Shown: positions 18,891 through 27,461 of the stretch, one piece after another
Layout of the letters: each line of letters opens with the position of its first letter
Position numbering within the stretch: the first letter of the stretch is position 1
DNA from: Propionivibrio soli
Lineage (GTDB): Bacteria > Pseudomonadota > Gammaproteobacteria > Burkholderiales > Rhodocyclaceae
Length of the DNA: 64,000 nt
NCBI RefSeq assembly: GCF_025770765.1
Contig: NZ_JANZKY010000014.1
Location: forward strand, 62,001 to 126,000
Reading direction: 5' to 3'
The notes under the pieces: generated by a model
Seen by the model: the letters and a program-made list of their open reading frames with translations, nothing else
Told to the model about the DNA's origin: nothing
Database searches by the model: none
Translations under genes and position numbers: made by a program

Positions 18891-19522
18891 GCCCTGTCGA
18901 TCTCTCGCTCTATCTCGTTCTCGATCCAGGACTCTGCGGCGGGCCGGACGGCATGGTGCACACCGCCCTCATTGCCGCCGAGAATGGCGCGACGGCTGTG
19001 CAGTTGCGCGCGCCGGATTGGAAGAAACGGCAATGGTTCGAGACCGCCCGCGTGCTCAAGCAGGCACTTGCACCTTTGGGCGTCCCGCTGATCATCAATG
19101 ATCAGGTCGACGTCGCGCTGGCGGTGGGAGCCGGGGTGCATGTCGGACAGGCAGACCTGCCGGTGGCTGAAGTGCGACGCCTGCTTGGCCCTGAGGCGAT
19201 CGTGGGGCTTTCTGTTTCCGACGCTGCGGAGCTGGAGACTGTGTCGGACGACGGGATCGACTACCTCGGCATCGGTCCCGTCTATCCGACGGGCTCGAAG
19301 GCCGATGCCGCGCCTGCAACCGGCCTGGCGCTCTTTGCCGAACTGGTGCGAGCGGCACGCTTGCCCGTAGTAGCCATCGGCGGCATTTCGAACAGCAACT
19401 GCGCGCCGCTCTTCGCGGCCGGGGCACAGGGGATTGCGGTGATCTCGGCGATTTGCGGTCAGACGGACATAGCGGCCGCGACCCGTTCATTGCGCCGCGA
19501 GATCGATCGGGCGCGAACCTGA
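18887..19522 (+). CDS. thiE: thiamine-phosphate synthase
   Basis: 211 aa. ThiE joins HMP pyrophosphate and thiazole phosphate into thiamin phosphate. Family features: AAENGATAVQLRAPDWKKRQ, PLIINDQVDVALAVGAGVHV, GQADLPVAEVRRLLG, GIDYLGIGPVYPTGSKADAA and PVVAIGGISNSNCAPLFAAG, the phosphate-binding loop. Coupled to thiM by a 4-bp overlap. thiD, needed to supply HMP pyrophosphate, is not in the window. The C-terminus is intact with stop at 19522. Confidence 0.94.
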   Translation: MSPVDLSLYLVLDPGLCGGPDGMVHTALIAAENGATAVQLRAPDWKKRQWFETARVLKQALAPLGVPLIINDQVDVALAVGAGVHVGQADLPVAEVRRLLGPEAIVGLSVSDAAELETVSDDGIDYLGIGPVYPTGSKADAAPATGLALFAELVRAARLPVVAIGGISNSNCAPLFAAGAQGIAVISAICGQTDIAAATRSLRREIDRART

Positions 19523-19564
19523 TCGGTTGGTGACCAGTCGGCGTGGCGCCCGGCTACGGGTGGC

Positions 19565-20110
19565 TTACTGCTGGCGTTTCATCATTTCCTGGATCTTCGG
19601 ATCCTTCATCATCTCGTTGATGTTGACGCTGCCCATGTTCGGCATGATCACGTCGCCCGGTTTTTGTCCGGCCTTGCATGGGCCAAGCCAGCGGGCGTCC
19701 TGCGTGATGCTCGACTCGCTCGTCCCATGCAGCGGCGGATTGAACTTCGTCTTGATCGTTCCCTTGTAGTTCGAGTCGAAAGCGCCTTCGAAGACGCCAT
19801 CGGTCGTCGCCGTCGAGCCCTCCATCTTGCACACCGAGTGGATCGTCACGCGGTTACCCGACGGCTTGATGTCCATCACGCTGCAGTCTGGCTTTTGCTT
19901 GCTTGCCTGTTGCTGCGTGAGATCGTCCGTGTTCTGGTCGATACACTGCTGCATCGGTCCCATTGCCGGTGCCCCGGCCATGCGCGTATCGATTTCCCAC
20001 AGACCCGGCTTGCGCTTGGGCATGTCAGCGGCGGTGGTGCTCGTCGCCGCGGCGACAAACGCTAGTGCAAGGAATGACAACAGGTAAGCCCTGGTATCGC
20101 GGAATGCCAT
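19565..20110 (-). CDS. DUF3617 domain-containing secreted protein
   Basis: 181 aa with signal peptide (LLSFLALAFVAAATSTTAAD, cleavage near residue 28). The mature part starts with the DUF3617 hallmark K-P-G-L-W-E-I-D-T-R-M, then paired cysteines (QQCIDQNTDD, KPDCSVMD, HSVCKMEG, LGPCKAG), and an M-K-R-Q-Q tail. DUF3617 proteins are periplasmic and of unknown function, common in proteobacteria. Start 20110 is preceded by GGGGGAAGAA. It converges with thiE (42 bp apart) and is divergent from the small Gln-rich gene. Confidence 0.85.
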   Translation of the reverse strand: MAFRDTRAYLLSFLALAFVAAATSTTAADMPKRKPGLWEIDTRMAGAPAMGPMQQCIDQNTDDLTQQQASKQKPDCSVMDIKPSGNRVTIHSVCKMEGSTATTDGVFEGAFDSNYKGTIKTKFNPPLHGTSESSITQDARWLGPCKAGQKPGDVIMPNMGSVNINEMMKDPKIQEMMKRQQ

Positions 20111-20391
20111 TTCTTCCCCCTTTGATCGATGCCCGAGTGTTCGCGGCTGCAGAACAACGATTGAAGACCGACTGGGCGTCCACGCTATCCGAGCGCTCGA
20201 GAGAAGGCAATGTGGCAGAAAGTAGATCAACGAGACGTCGTTTCGCTTTCTCGTGGTCGAAATGTTGGCTAGCCATACTTTGCCCCTGCCAAAGTGGTGC
20301 GGGAAAACCGAGCCGTCCGTCGAAACAATTAGCGTGACACCGAGGATTGGACTACCATGAACGAACAAGAGGGTGGTTTGGGAGGTGCAGC

Positions 20392-20679
20392 ATGGAAATC
20401 GGATCCGTATCGGCCAGCGTCACGAGCGCTTTGACATCAGGTATGCAGGAGGCGCAGGCGCGCCAACGTGCCCTGCGCGAAGAGCAGGCCCAGCAGACTC
20501 AGCAAACACAGCAAAGCGCGCCGACGCAGCAGACGGCAGCGGCGGCTCCGGAACGCCGTGTCGAGCCGACGACGCAGCCCGACGCAAGTGCTCAGACGCG
20601 TACGCAGCCGGAAGCCAACCGGCCGACAGTGAACGTCGAAGGTCAAGTCGTCGGAAGGCGCATCAACACGACGGCGTAG
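20392..20679 (+). CDS. small Gln/Ala/Thr-rich protein of unknown function
   Basis: 95 aa. N-terminus MEIGSVSASVTSALTSGMQE is followed by a charged helix (AQARQRALREEQAQQ), then a low-complexity Q/T/A stretch (roughly residues 34-80) and a short RPTVNVEGQVVGRRINTTA tail. No signal peptide or membrane segment. The start has a strong ribosome site (GGAGGT, 20381-20386), which is the main argument that it is real. Upstream 281 bp hold no gene and no promoter I can defend. Function unknown. Confidence 0.6.
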   Translation: MEIGSVSASVTSALTSGMQEAQARQRALREEQAQQTQQTQQSAPTQQTAAAAPERRVEPTTQPDASAQTRTQPEANRPTVNVEGQVVGRRINTTA

Positions 20680-20707
20680 CGCCAGCGAAAGAGATTGAAA
20701 CCAAGGC

Positions 20708-21025
20708 TCACACGAGCCGTGCAGTCGTCCACAAGATGCCGCCAATCGCGGCAGCGAGAAGCGCGATCAAGAACAGCCCCGCCATGATGGCGTAGCCGCG
20801 CGGATGGCGTTGGCGGTCGCCGAGCGCCAGAAGGTGCAGGGTAACCCAGGCGACGGCAATCCCGGTGACCAGCGGCACGCCGATCGCCTGCACTTCGTTC
20901 CGGGTGAGGTCCAACAAGCGCTCCTGCCGCCACGGCACCACGACGAAAACGCCGAAAACCCAGAAAAGCGCCGCGCTACCGGCCCCGCACAGCAATGCGA
21001 CGAGGCGGATGATGAAGTTCTCCAT
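20708..21025 (-). CDS. small integral membrane protein, function unknown
   Basis: 105 aa with three hydrophobic helices: LVALLCGAGSAALFWVFGVF, GVPLVTGIAVAWVTLHLLAL and IMAGLFLIALLAAAIGGILW. The first loop carries a basic/acidic R-Q-E-R-L-L-D-L-T-R-N-E stretch. No recognised motif. It is 44 bp downstream of the methyltransferase gene on the same strand and converges with the Gln-rich gene (28 bp apart), so it may be co-transcribed with the methyltransferase. Confidence 0.65.
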   Translation of the reverse strand: MENFIIRLVALLCGAGSAALFWVFGVFVVVPWRQERLLDLTRNEVQAIGVPLVTGIAVAWVTLHLLALGDRQRHPRGYAIMAGLFLIALLAAAIGGILWTTARLV

Positions 21026-21069
21026 AGCCCGTTGCCTCCCTTTTCTACCCAGTTTTCTTTATCGCCCGT

Positions 21070-21933
21070 TCAACAGCCGAAGCGCGCGCGCAGTTCATTG
21101 AGGTTGAGTTCGTCGAGAATCGCTTCGAGGCGGGCTCGGGCGTTTCCGCGGGTTTCACCCGTCCGTGTGGCGATGATCAGTTCGTTCTTCATCGAGTGTT
21201 CCCAGCCGACGAGTTCGGTCACCGTCACCTGGTAGCCGTGGGCTTCGAGCATCAAGCAGCGCAGGGCGTTGGTGACGACGCTGCCGAATTCGCGCGTATG
21301 GATCGGATGCCGCCACAACTCGGAAAGCGGCGTTTTTCCAAACGAATTGTTCTTGTTCTTGCGCAGCACGCCGGCAACTTCCGCCTGGCAGCATGGGACG
21401 AGGACAATGAAGCGTGCGTCCTTGTGCAAGGCAAAACGGATCGCATCGTCGGTCGCGGTGTCGCAGGCATGGAGCGCCGTCACGATATCAATATGCGCCG
21501 GCAGAGCGGGTGAATCGATCGATTCCTCGACCGAAAGGTTGAGGAAGCGCATGCGGTCGAAGCCGAGGCGGCAGGCCAGCTCTTCGGACTTCTCGACCAG
21601 TTCGCGGCGTGTCTCGATGCCGAAGATCGTCCCCGTATCCAGCGCGGTAAAGAATAAGTCGTAGAGCAGAAACCCGAGATAGGATTTGCCAGCGCCGTGG
21701 TCGGCTAAGGTTATGCCGCCGCTATTCACCGCGCCATCTGAGCTCACCGATGCAAGCAGGGGTTCGATGAAGTGGAGCAGGTGATTGACTTGCTTGAGCT
21801 TGCGGCGGCTGTCCTGGTTGAGCTTGCCGTCGCGCGTCAGAATGTGAAGCTCCTTGAGCAGTTCGATCGACTGCCCCGGGCGGATATCGGGAATGGACAC
21901 GGTATGGAAGGCCGGTTGGTGGAATGCCGGCAT
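21070..21933 (-). CDS. class I SAM-dependent methyltransferase with PCC motif (substrate unknown)
   Basis: 287 aa. Motif I region ITLADHGAGKSYLGFLLYDL resembles a SAM-binding loop, followed by an acidic turn GIETRRELVEKSEELACRLG, a post-motif LHACDTATDDAIRFAL, and FIVLVPCCQAEVAG, where P-C-C sits where related enzymes of the Methyltransf_32/METTL25-like group carry P-C-C. Eukaryotic relatives act on RNA or protein; the bacterial substrate is unknown. ATG 21933 (MPAFHQPAFHT) is preferred; the longer frame runs into the divergent ylqF leader. The two start codons are 142 bp apart. Confidence 0.7.
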   Translation of the reverse strand: MPAFHQPAFHTVSIPDIRPGQSIELLKELHILTRDGKLNQDSRRKLKQVNHLLHFIEPLLASVSSDGAVNSGGITLADHGAGKSYLGFLLYDLFFTALDTGTIFGIETRRELVEKSEELACRLGFDRMRFLNLSVEESIDSPALPAHIDIVTALHACDTATDDAIRFALHKDARFIVLVPCCQAEVAGVLRKNKNNSFGKTPLSELWRHPIHTREFGSVVTNALRCLMLEAHGYQVTVTELVGWEHSMKNELIIATRTGETRGNARARLEAILDELNLNELRARFGC

Positions 21934-22075
21934 TTTAGACGTACGGGGCAGTCGGGTCGAACCATGGGATAATCGCGCCTCGCCACTCGGGCGGCCAGGA
22001 ACGGTACAGCAGCCGTAGGCAACCCGGGTGCGCTTCATAAGTTCTCTCCTCGAATCTGGCGGTCAAAAGGCATTC

Positions 22076-23059
22076 ATGGCAATTCAGTGGTACCCCGGTC
22101 ATATGACCTCGGCGCGCAAGAAGGCGGCCGAAACCATGGCGACCACCGATGTGGTGATCGAGGTGGTTGATGCGCGCTTACCGGAAGCGAGTACGAATCC
22201 GATGGTGCACGAGCTGCGCCTGCACAGGCAGCGTTCCTGCCTCAAGGTATTGAACAAGGCCGATCTTGCCGATCCGGAAGTTACTCGGGAATGGATTGCT
22301 TATTACAACCGGCAGCCGGGGGTGAAGGCGGTCGCGTTGTCGAGCAAAAACCAGAGCGAGGTTGCTCGCATTCCCGGCTGGTGTCAGGCGCTTGCGCCGC
22401 ATCGCAATGACAATACCAAGCCCTTGCGCATGATGATCATGGGCATCCCGAACGTCGGCAAGTCGACCCTGATGAACGCGCTCGTCAGGCGCCGGATAGC
22501 GAAGGTCGGCGATGAGCCGGCCGTCACCAAATCACAGCAGGTCCATCAACTGAGCATCCGACAATCGATCGTCGATACCCCGGGCCTCATGTGGCCGAAG
22601 ATCGAACATGAGAGCGATGGCCTGATGCTTGCGGCGAGCCACGCGATCGGCCGCAATGCCATCATCGACGAAGAGGTGGCCGTATTCCTCGCCGGGTTGC
22701 TGCTCGTTCGGTATCCCGGTTTGGTCGCCGCTCGTTACGGAATTGCTGTCGAGGGGCTCGATGCTGTTGGTGTCGTAGAGGCCGTCGCCCGCCGTCGTGC
22801 CTTGATCATGAAAGGCGGCGCACCGGATTTCGAAAAGGCATCGGCGGCTTTCCTGCAGGATTATCGCGACGGCAAACTCGGCCGCATCAGCCTCGAAACG
22901 CCGGAAAGCCGCCGAGCGATGTTGGCGGCCGATGAGGCGAAGAGTGCCTTACAGACTAGCGGTCAGAAAACCGGTAGCCGGAAAACCGGCCGGCGGGATG
23001 CGGAAGAGGGCACGGTGATCCAAAACCCAGGTTCGGCGGCTGACGACGCCGAACTGTGA
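22076..23059 (+). CDS. ylqF: circularly permuted GTPase YlqF/RbgA-like
   Basis: 327 aa. G motifs occur in permuted order: G4 NKAD (60-63), G1 GIPNVGKST (123-131), G3 DTPG (167-170). N-terminal IQWYPGHMTSARKKA is the family marker. RbgA/YlqF assists late 50S ribosomal subunit assembly. ATG 22076 was chosen because it places this marker at the start; the ribosome site (AAAAGG) is weak. The C-terminal tail is rich in Lys, Gly and Glu and longer than in Bacillus RbgA. Confidence 0.93.
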   Translation: MAIQWYPGHMTSARKKAAETMATTDVVIEVVDARLPEASTNPMVHELRLHRQRSCLKVLNKADLADPEVTREWIAYYNRQPGVKAVALSSKNQSEVARIPGWCQALAPHRNDNTKPLRMMIMGIPNVGKSTLMNALVRRRIAKVGDEPAVTKSQQVHQLSIRQSIVDTPGLMWPKIEHESDGLMLAASHAIGRNAIIDEEVAVFLAGLLLVRYPGLVAARYGIAVEGLDAVGVVEAVARRRALIMKGGAPDFEKASAAFLQDYRDGKLGRISLETPESRRAMLAADEAKSALQTSGQKTGSRKTGRRDAEEGTVIQNPGSAADDAEL

Positions 23060-23081
23060 CGATAACGCTGGCAGATGATGC

Positions 23082-23339
23082 TCAGGGGCGTTGCGCGGGC
23101 GGAGGTTCTGGTTGCGGCTTGACGATATACTGACGAGCCAATGGAATGGCGGTGTTCCATACGTACCAGCCGCCCAGTCCAAGCAGCGCAAGCCAGAACA
23201 CAAGTTGAACGGCGAAGAAAATCGCATTGCGCTGTTGCCGGCTGATCTTCTTGCCGGGATCGGTCGCGCCGCACTGCGGGCAGGCAAGTGCTGTGGTATC
23301 GACCTGATGACCGCAGGCGCGGCAGGGAACGAGCGGCAT
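23082..23339 (-). CDS. zinc-ribbon membrane protein, function unknown
   Basis: 85 aa. Two CxxC knuckles (C6/C9 and C20/C23) form a short zinc ribbon, followed by a basic linker (GKKISRQQRNAI) and one membrane helix (IFFAVQLVFWLALLGLGGWY). A short proline-rich tail ends the protein. Such proteins are common and uncharacterised. It converges with ylqF (22 bp apart) and is divergent from slyX. Confidence 0.75.
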   Translation of the reverse strand: MPLVPCRACGHQVDTTALACPQCGATDPGKKISRQQRNAIFFAVQLVFWLALLGLGGWYVWNTAIPLARQYIVKPQPEPPPAQRP

Positions 23340-23446
23340 GGGGCTGTCCTTTCCGAGATTACGTTGGGATTATAGCGTGTGACGGCAAACGCCCCTCCCG
23401 TGCGTTGTCGGGGCGAATACCGTATCGAAGCAAAAAAAGGTTAGCT

Positions 23447-23653
23447 ATGAACGACCGCGTGACCGAACTCGAAATCAAGGTCAGCTTGCTCGACGACATG
23501 GTCGAGGAACTCAACCGGACGGTGTTCCGGCAACAAGAGCAGATCGACTTGCTGCAGGATCAAATGCGTCTCTTGTACGCGCAAGTCCAGGCCGCCGCTT
23601 CCGGGCCCGCCGAGCCGCGTAGCCTGCGCGACGAGATTCCGCCCCATTACTGA
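23447..23653 (+). CDS. slyX: SlyX family protein
   Basis: 68 aa. MNDRVTELEIKVSLLDDMVE, LNRTVFRQQEQIDLLQDQMR and the C-terminal R-S-L-R-D-E-I-P-P-H-Y tail are the SlyX pattern: a short coiled coil ending in PPHY. Function is not established. ATG 23447 has A-rich upstream sequence with AAAAAAAGG as its ribosome site. It converges on the LysR gene 86 bp later; the gap contains a GCCGCC-GCAA-GGCGGC hairpin (23692-23707) with no T tract. Confidence 0.9.
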   Translation: MNDRVTELEIKVSLLDDMVEELNRTVFRQQEQIDLLQDQMRLLYAQVQAAASGPAEPRSLRDEIPPHY

Positions 23654-23738
23654 TCGGAAATCGCAGGACGAAGCCGGTAGCCTCATGACGGGCCGCCGCA
23701 AGGCGGCGCTGCGGGAGAAAGTCTTCTGGTGGCGGCTG

Positions 23739-24617
23739 CTAGATATTCCAGTGTTCGCGCAACACGGACAGCATGCCGACAAGCGAGGGCAAGTGTTCGC
23801 CCGTCGTCTTGTAGATGAACGACAGCTTGCCCTCGATGCGCCCATGCGGCCACAGGCTGACTTCCCCCTTCTCGACGGCGCTCAACGCCACGTCTTCGCG
23901 CAACAGGGCCATGCCGAGGCCGGAGCGCACGAGGTCGAGCATCGCCGACAACTGGTCGCATTCCACGACCTCGTTGGGGCGCACGCCCTGCTGAACGAAC
24001 AGCTGACGCTGAAAGCGGGCGACGTGCGACCGCTCTGGCGCGGCCACCCAAGGCAGCTCCGCCACGTCTCTCCAGCCCGCGCGCGCAAGTCGTTCCGCGT
24101 AGGCCGCTGGACCGACCGCGAGGTAAGCCACCGTACGCAACGGTAAGGCGTTGATGTCAGGGTGGTCGATGGTGCCGATGTGAAAACCGGCATCGAAAGA
24201 ATCGTTCAGGACGCCGTCCACGACGTCATCGGCCAGCACGAGGCGGGTCTTTATCTGCAATAGCGGCAGCGAAGTACGCAGTCCGTACAACAATTCGCCG
24301 AGGCGCAGAAAGTCGGAGTCGTCGACGGTGGCGATTTGCACGTTACCCGACACCTCGCCCTTGATCTGCTTGGCTTTGCTCGCGAACCCCTCGAAAACGG
24401 CGAGCACGTGTTCGGCCTCGGCAAGCAGGAGTTCCCCTTGCCGCGTGAGCGTGATCTTGCCCGGGGCGCGGTTGAAGAGGGTGATCCCGAGTTCCTGCTC
24501 GATCGCCTTGATGTGCGCCGTCACGGCAGGCTGCGTCAGACAGAGCTTGTCGGCGGCGCGCGTCAGGTGCCCCAGCCGGGCGACCATGATGAACGAGCGG
24601 ATCTTGAGGATATCCAT
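23739..24617 (-). CDS. LysR-type regulator at the end of the ABC transporter cluster
   Basis: 292 aa. N-terminal winged HTH: MDILKIRSFIMVARLGHLTR, AADKLCLTQPAVTAHIKAIE, then QELGITLFNRAPGKITLTRQ; C-terminal inducer domain with GEVSGNVQIATVDDSDFLRL and AERLARAGWRDVAELPWVA. It starts 10 bp after the stop of the last ATPase gene, on the same strand, so it is probably co-transcribed with the transporter rather than divergent as most LysR genes are. Likely regulator of the upstream ABC genes; the ligand is unknown. Confidence 0.9.
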   Translation of the reverse strand: MDILKIRSFIMVARLGHLTRAADKLCLTQPAVTAHIKAIEQELGITLFNRAPGKITLTRQGELLLAEAEHVLAVFEGFASKAKQIKGEVSGNVQIATVDDSDFLRLGELLYGLRTSLPLLQIKTRLVLADDVVDGVLNDSFDAGFHIGTIDHPDINALPLRTVAYLAVGPAAYAERLARAGWRDVAELPWVAAPERSHVARFQRQLFVQQGVRPNEVVECDQLSAMLDLVRSGLGMALLREDVALSAVEKGEVSLWPHGRIEGKLSFIYKTTGEHLPSLVGMLSVLREHWNI

Positions 24618-24627
24618 GGTGCGTCGA

Positions 24628-25710
24628 TCAGCCGGGGAAGACGCGGGCGTGCGTAGGATCGAAGCCGACGAGCACTGGCGTACCGGAGGGCGTCGGAGGT
24701 GTTCCGAGGAAATGCAGTTGCTTGACGCTGACCAAGATGCCGCCGACCGCGACTTGGTAGCGCACAACCTCGCCCAGGAACTCGCTCGTCACGATTTCGC
24801 CCTCGAACCAGGAGTAGCGACCATCGCGGAACGTGTCGACCGGGTGGATGTGCAAGGCGTGCGGACGAATGCTAAGTAGCGAGGGCCCTTCCGCTGGCCG
24901 GTCGCGCGCCACGCTCCAACGGAGTTTGCCGATGTCGGGTGAGGAAAACTCGACCGTTTGGTTCTCGACGTGCGCGACAACGCCAGGAATGAAGTTCTCG
25001 ACGCCAACGAAGCGGGCCACCGCCGGCGAACTCGGAAAATCGTAGATCGACGCCGGCGAACCGATCTGTTCGATCACGCCGTGGACCACCACCGCCACGC
25101 GGTCGGCGATGCTCAGCGCGTCTTCCAAATCATGCGTTACGAGAATGGTCGTGATGCCAAGACGACGCTGGACGACCCGTAGATCGTGGCGCATTTGCAC
25201 GCGCAATTCGTGTTCGACGTTGGCAAAGGGATCGTCGAGCAACAAGAGGCGAGGTTCGGAGACCAGTGCCCGCGCCAAGGCCACGCGTTGGCGTTGCCCA
25301 CCGGAAAGGCAGTCCGGGCGCGCGTCCCGCGTATCGGCGATATCGAGCATGTCGAGCAGGTTCGTGACGCGCTGCTCGGTTTCGCGCTCACTGCTTGGCC
25401 CGGTAATTCCGAAGGCGACGTTTTCGAAGACGGTCATGTGCGGCCACAACGAAAGGCTCTGGAACACCATCCCCACGTTACGCCCGGGAGAAAGGGCCGT
25501 ATCGACGGCTGCGCCACCGGTACGGATGCAACCCGATGACGGCTGCGCGAGACCGGCAATCACGCGCAGCAGCGTTGTTTTGCCAGAACCCGATGGACCG
25601 AGCACGGCGAACAATTCGCCGGCTTCGACGGAAAAGCTAACCTGGCGCAGAAGGGGGGCGACCCCATACGAGAAAACGATGTTGTCGACGTCGATCCTGA
25701 GACTGTTCAT
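24628..25710 (-). CDS. ABC importer ATPase (FbpC/PotA-like), second transporter
   Basis: 360 aa. Walker A GPSGSGKTT, FQSLSLWPHMTVFENVAFGI Q-loop region, signature LSGGQRQRVALARAL, Walker B LLLLDDPFANVE (first catalytic-base position D-D rather than D-E), switch His VTHDLEDAL, and a C-terminal TOBE domain (FIPGVVAHVENQTVEFSS, then SIRPHALHIHPVD). Family members power uptake of ferric iron, sugars or polyamines. The Walker B reading LLDDP replaces the usual LLDEP, so the catalytic glutamate is Asp here. ATG 25710 is preferred; 10 bp separate it from the permease gene. Confidence 0.88.
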   Translation of the reverse strand: MNSLRIDVDNIVFSYGVAPLLRQVSFSVEAGELFAVLGPSGSGKTTLLRVIAGLAQPSSGCIRTGGAAVDTALSPGRNVGMVFQSLSLWPHMTVFENVAFGITGPSSERETEQRVTNLLDMLDIADTRDARPDCLSGGQRQRVALARALVSEPRLLLLDDPFANVEHELRVQMRHDLRVVQRRLGITTILVTHDLEDALSIADRVAVVVHGVIEQIGSPASIYDFPSSPAVARFVGVENFIPGVVAHVENQTVEFSSPDIGKLRWSVARDRPAEGPSLLSIRPHALHIHPVDTFRDGRYSWFEGEIVTSEFLGEVVRYQVAVGGILVSVKQLHFLGTPPTPSGTPVLVGFDPTHARVFPG

Positions 25711-25720
25711 GGCGGCGTAC

Positions 25721-27427
25721 TCAGTGGGTCTGAGTCCCCGGAAATACGATCCGGCGAATGGGTGGAGCGGCGGCACGGCGGGCGCGGAGCAAGGCCACGA
25801 CACCTGTCATGGCGATGGCGACGAAAGCGATCACGAGCACGGCGAGGGCCGAACCGGTCCCGCGTCCGGTCGTGCTTTGCATGTGCAGATAGATGCTGTA
25901 GCTGATCGGCGCCTCGGTCTCGCTCGGTACCAGGAGCATGGCCGAGGAAAGGTCGACGGCGGAGACGCCAAAACAGATCAGAAAGGCGACGATCAAGCCC
26001 AAAGCCATCATCGGCAAGACAATTCGCCGTGCTACGGTCCAACGGGAACGCCCCGAGAACTGTGCCGCCTCGATGTACGAGGCCGGTACGTTGCGTAGTA
26101 CAAGGTGACAGGCTCGAATGGCGAACGGGAGACCACGCACCGAGAAGGCGAGTGGCAGCAAAAATCCGGTCGCATCGAGCGGTTCGTCAAACAGGGGCAG
26201 CCGTAGACCTTGAAAGAACTGTAGGTAAGCGATGGCAAGCGCGATCGCTGGGACACTGAGCAGGCTGGCAATACTCCACGTGAGAAGGCGGCGCCAACGA
26301 TCCGGGGCGTGATCGATCGCGTATGCCAGCGCGAGCCCGATCGCAACGTCGAGAACGGCTGCAAAGCCGCAGTAGAAGAACGTGTTGGCGAAGGCCTGCG
26401 TTTCCGACTCCAGCGCCGACGCATAGTGAGCGAACGAGTACGATTCGGGCAGCGCCGTGTAGCTCCAGATACGGGCGATCGAGGTGAGGATCACGCCACT
26501 GTAGCAAACGAGGTAGAACGCACCGATCGCCCCGAGGCAAAGGCCGCCGGTCCCGAGCCGCCCACGTATCCGCGGCAGTGGAGAATTCAGCGGCCTCTCC
26601 CAGTCGGCCAACCCCTGGCGGACAAGAACCACGGAAGCCAGCCAAGCCAGCGCGGAGATGAGGATCATCGCGATGGCCATCAACGAGGACAATGGGTCTT
26701 GGGCGCCGTAGGTCGATACACGGAAGAACGCTTGTGGCGCGAGCAGATTGGTCAAGCCGAGCGAAAGCGGCGTCGCGAGGTCGTCGAGCGTCTTCAGAAA
26801 CGTGATCGCCATGCCGAATCCGAGTCCGGGAAGACCAAGCGGAAGGAAGACGCGAATCGCCAGCCGTCGCCAGTCGACGCCCACGCTCGCTGTCGCGTGG
26901 GCTTGCTCGCTGTACGCTGCCGTGCTCATGATCAAGAGCATCAGAACCAACGGGAAGTAGTGGATCGCCTCGATCACGGCGACGCTCGGTAGCCCCCACA
27001 GACCCGGATCCATGTCGCCCCACGATTGCAACCATTGGCCCAAGCCGCTACCGCGGCCGAGCAGGGATTGCAGCGACAGCGAGAGCATGAACGGTGGAAC
27101 GAACAGCGGCAGGAAGCCGAACAGTTCAACGAGGAGCGGCGGTCGTGTCCGCGCGCGCCAAAGAACGAAGGCGATGGGCATTGCCGCTATTGCAGCGAGT
27201 AAAGCGGCTCCCGCGGAAACGACGATGCTGTTGAAGAGGCTTTCCAGGTACAGCGGGTGATTGAAAAAGACGTCGAGCGGTCCCCGTATCAACTGCCCGG
27301 TTTCATCAGTGATGGCGGCGATGACGAGCTTGACGATGGGCAGTACGAGGAAGACCAGGAGGTAAGCGGCGAGCAGGACAGCGAAGGTGCGCTTTACCAC
27401 CGAGGATCGGATCGCGTAGCTTTTCAT
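25721..27427 (-). CDS. two-domain ABC permease (FbpB-like), second transporter
   Basis: 568 aa with about 12 membrane helices in two BPD_transp_1 repeats. The repeat motifs that dock to the ATPase can be seen as EQAHATASVGVDWRRLAIRV-FLPLGLPGL (first half, about 190-215) and SYIEAAQFSGRSRWTVARRI-VLPMM (second half, about 470-500). FbpB-type proteins are fused heterodimers. It lies between the PgtC-like binding protein and the FbpC-like ATPase with gaps of 34 and 10 bp, forming a full importer. The substrate is not evident from sequence. Confidence 0.9.
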   Translation of the reverse strand: MKSYAIRSSVVKRTFAVLLAAYLLVFLVLPIVKLVIAAITDETGQLIRGPLDVFFNHPLYLESLFNSIVVSAGAALLAAIAAMPIAFVLWRARTRPPLLVELFGFLPLFVPPFMLSLSLQSLLGRGSGLGQWLQSWGDMDPGLWGLPSVAVIEAIHYFPLVLMLLIMSTAAYSEQAHATASVGVDWRRLAIRVFLPLGLPGLGFGMAITFLKTLDDLATPLSLGLTNLLAPQAFFRVSTYGAQDPLSSLMAIAMILISALAWLASVVLVRQGLADWERPLNSPLPRIRGRLGTGGLCLGAIGAFYLVCYSGVILTSIARIWSYTALPESYSFAHYASALESETQAFANTFFYCGFAAVLDVAIGLALAYAIDHAPDRWRRLLTWSIASLLSVPAIALAIAYLQFFQGLRLPLFDEPLDATGFLLPLAFSVRGLPFAIRACHLVLRNVPASYIEAAQFSGRSRWTVARRIVLPMMALGLIVAFLICFGVSAVDLSSAMLLVPSETEAPISYSIYLHMQSTTGRGTGSALAVLVIAFVAIAMTGVVALLRARRAAAPPIRRIVFPGTQTH

Positions 27428-27461
27428 GGCGCGCCGACCTCGACATTGCGGCGGCCGGTCC

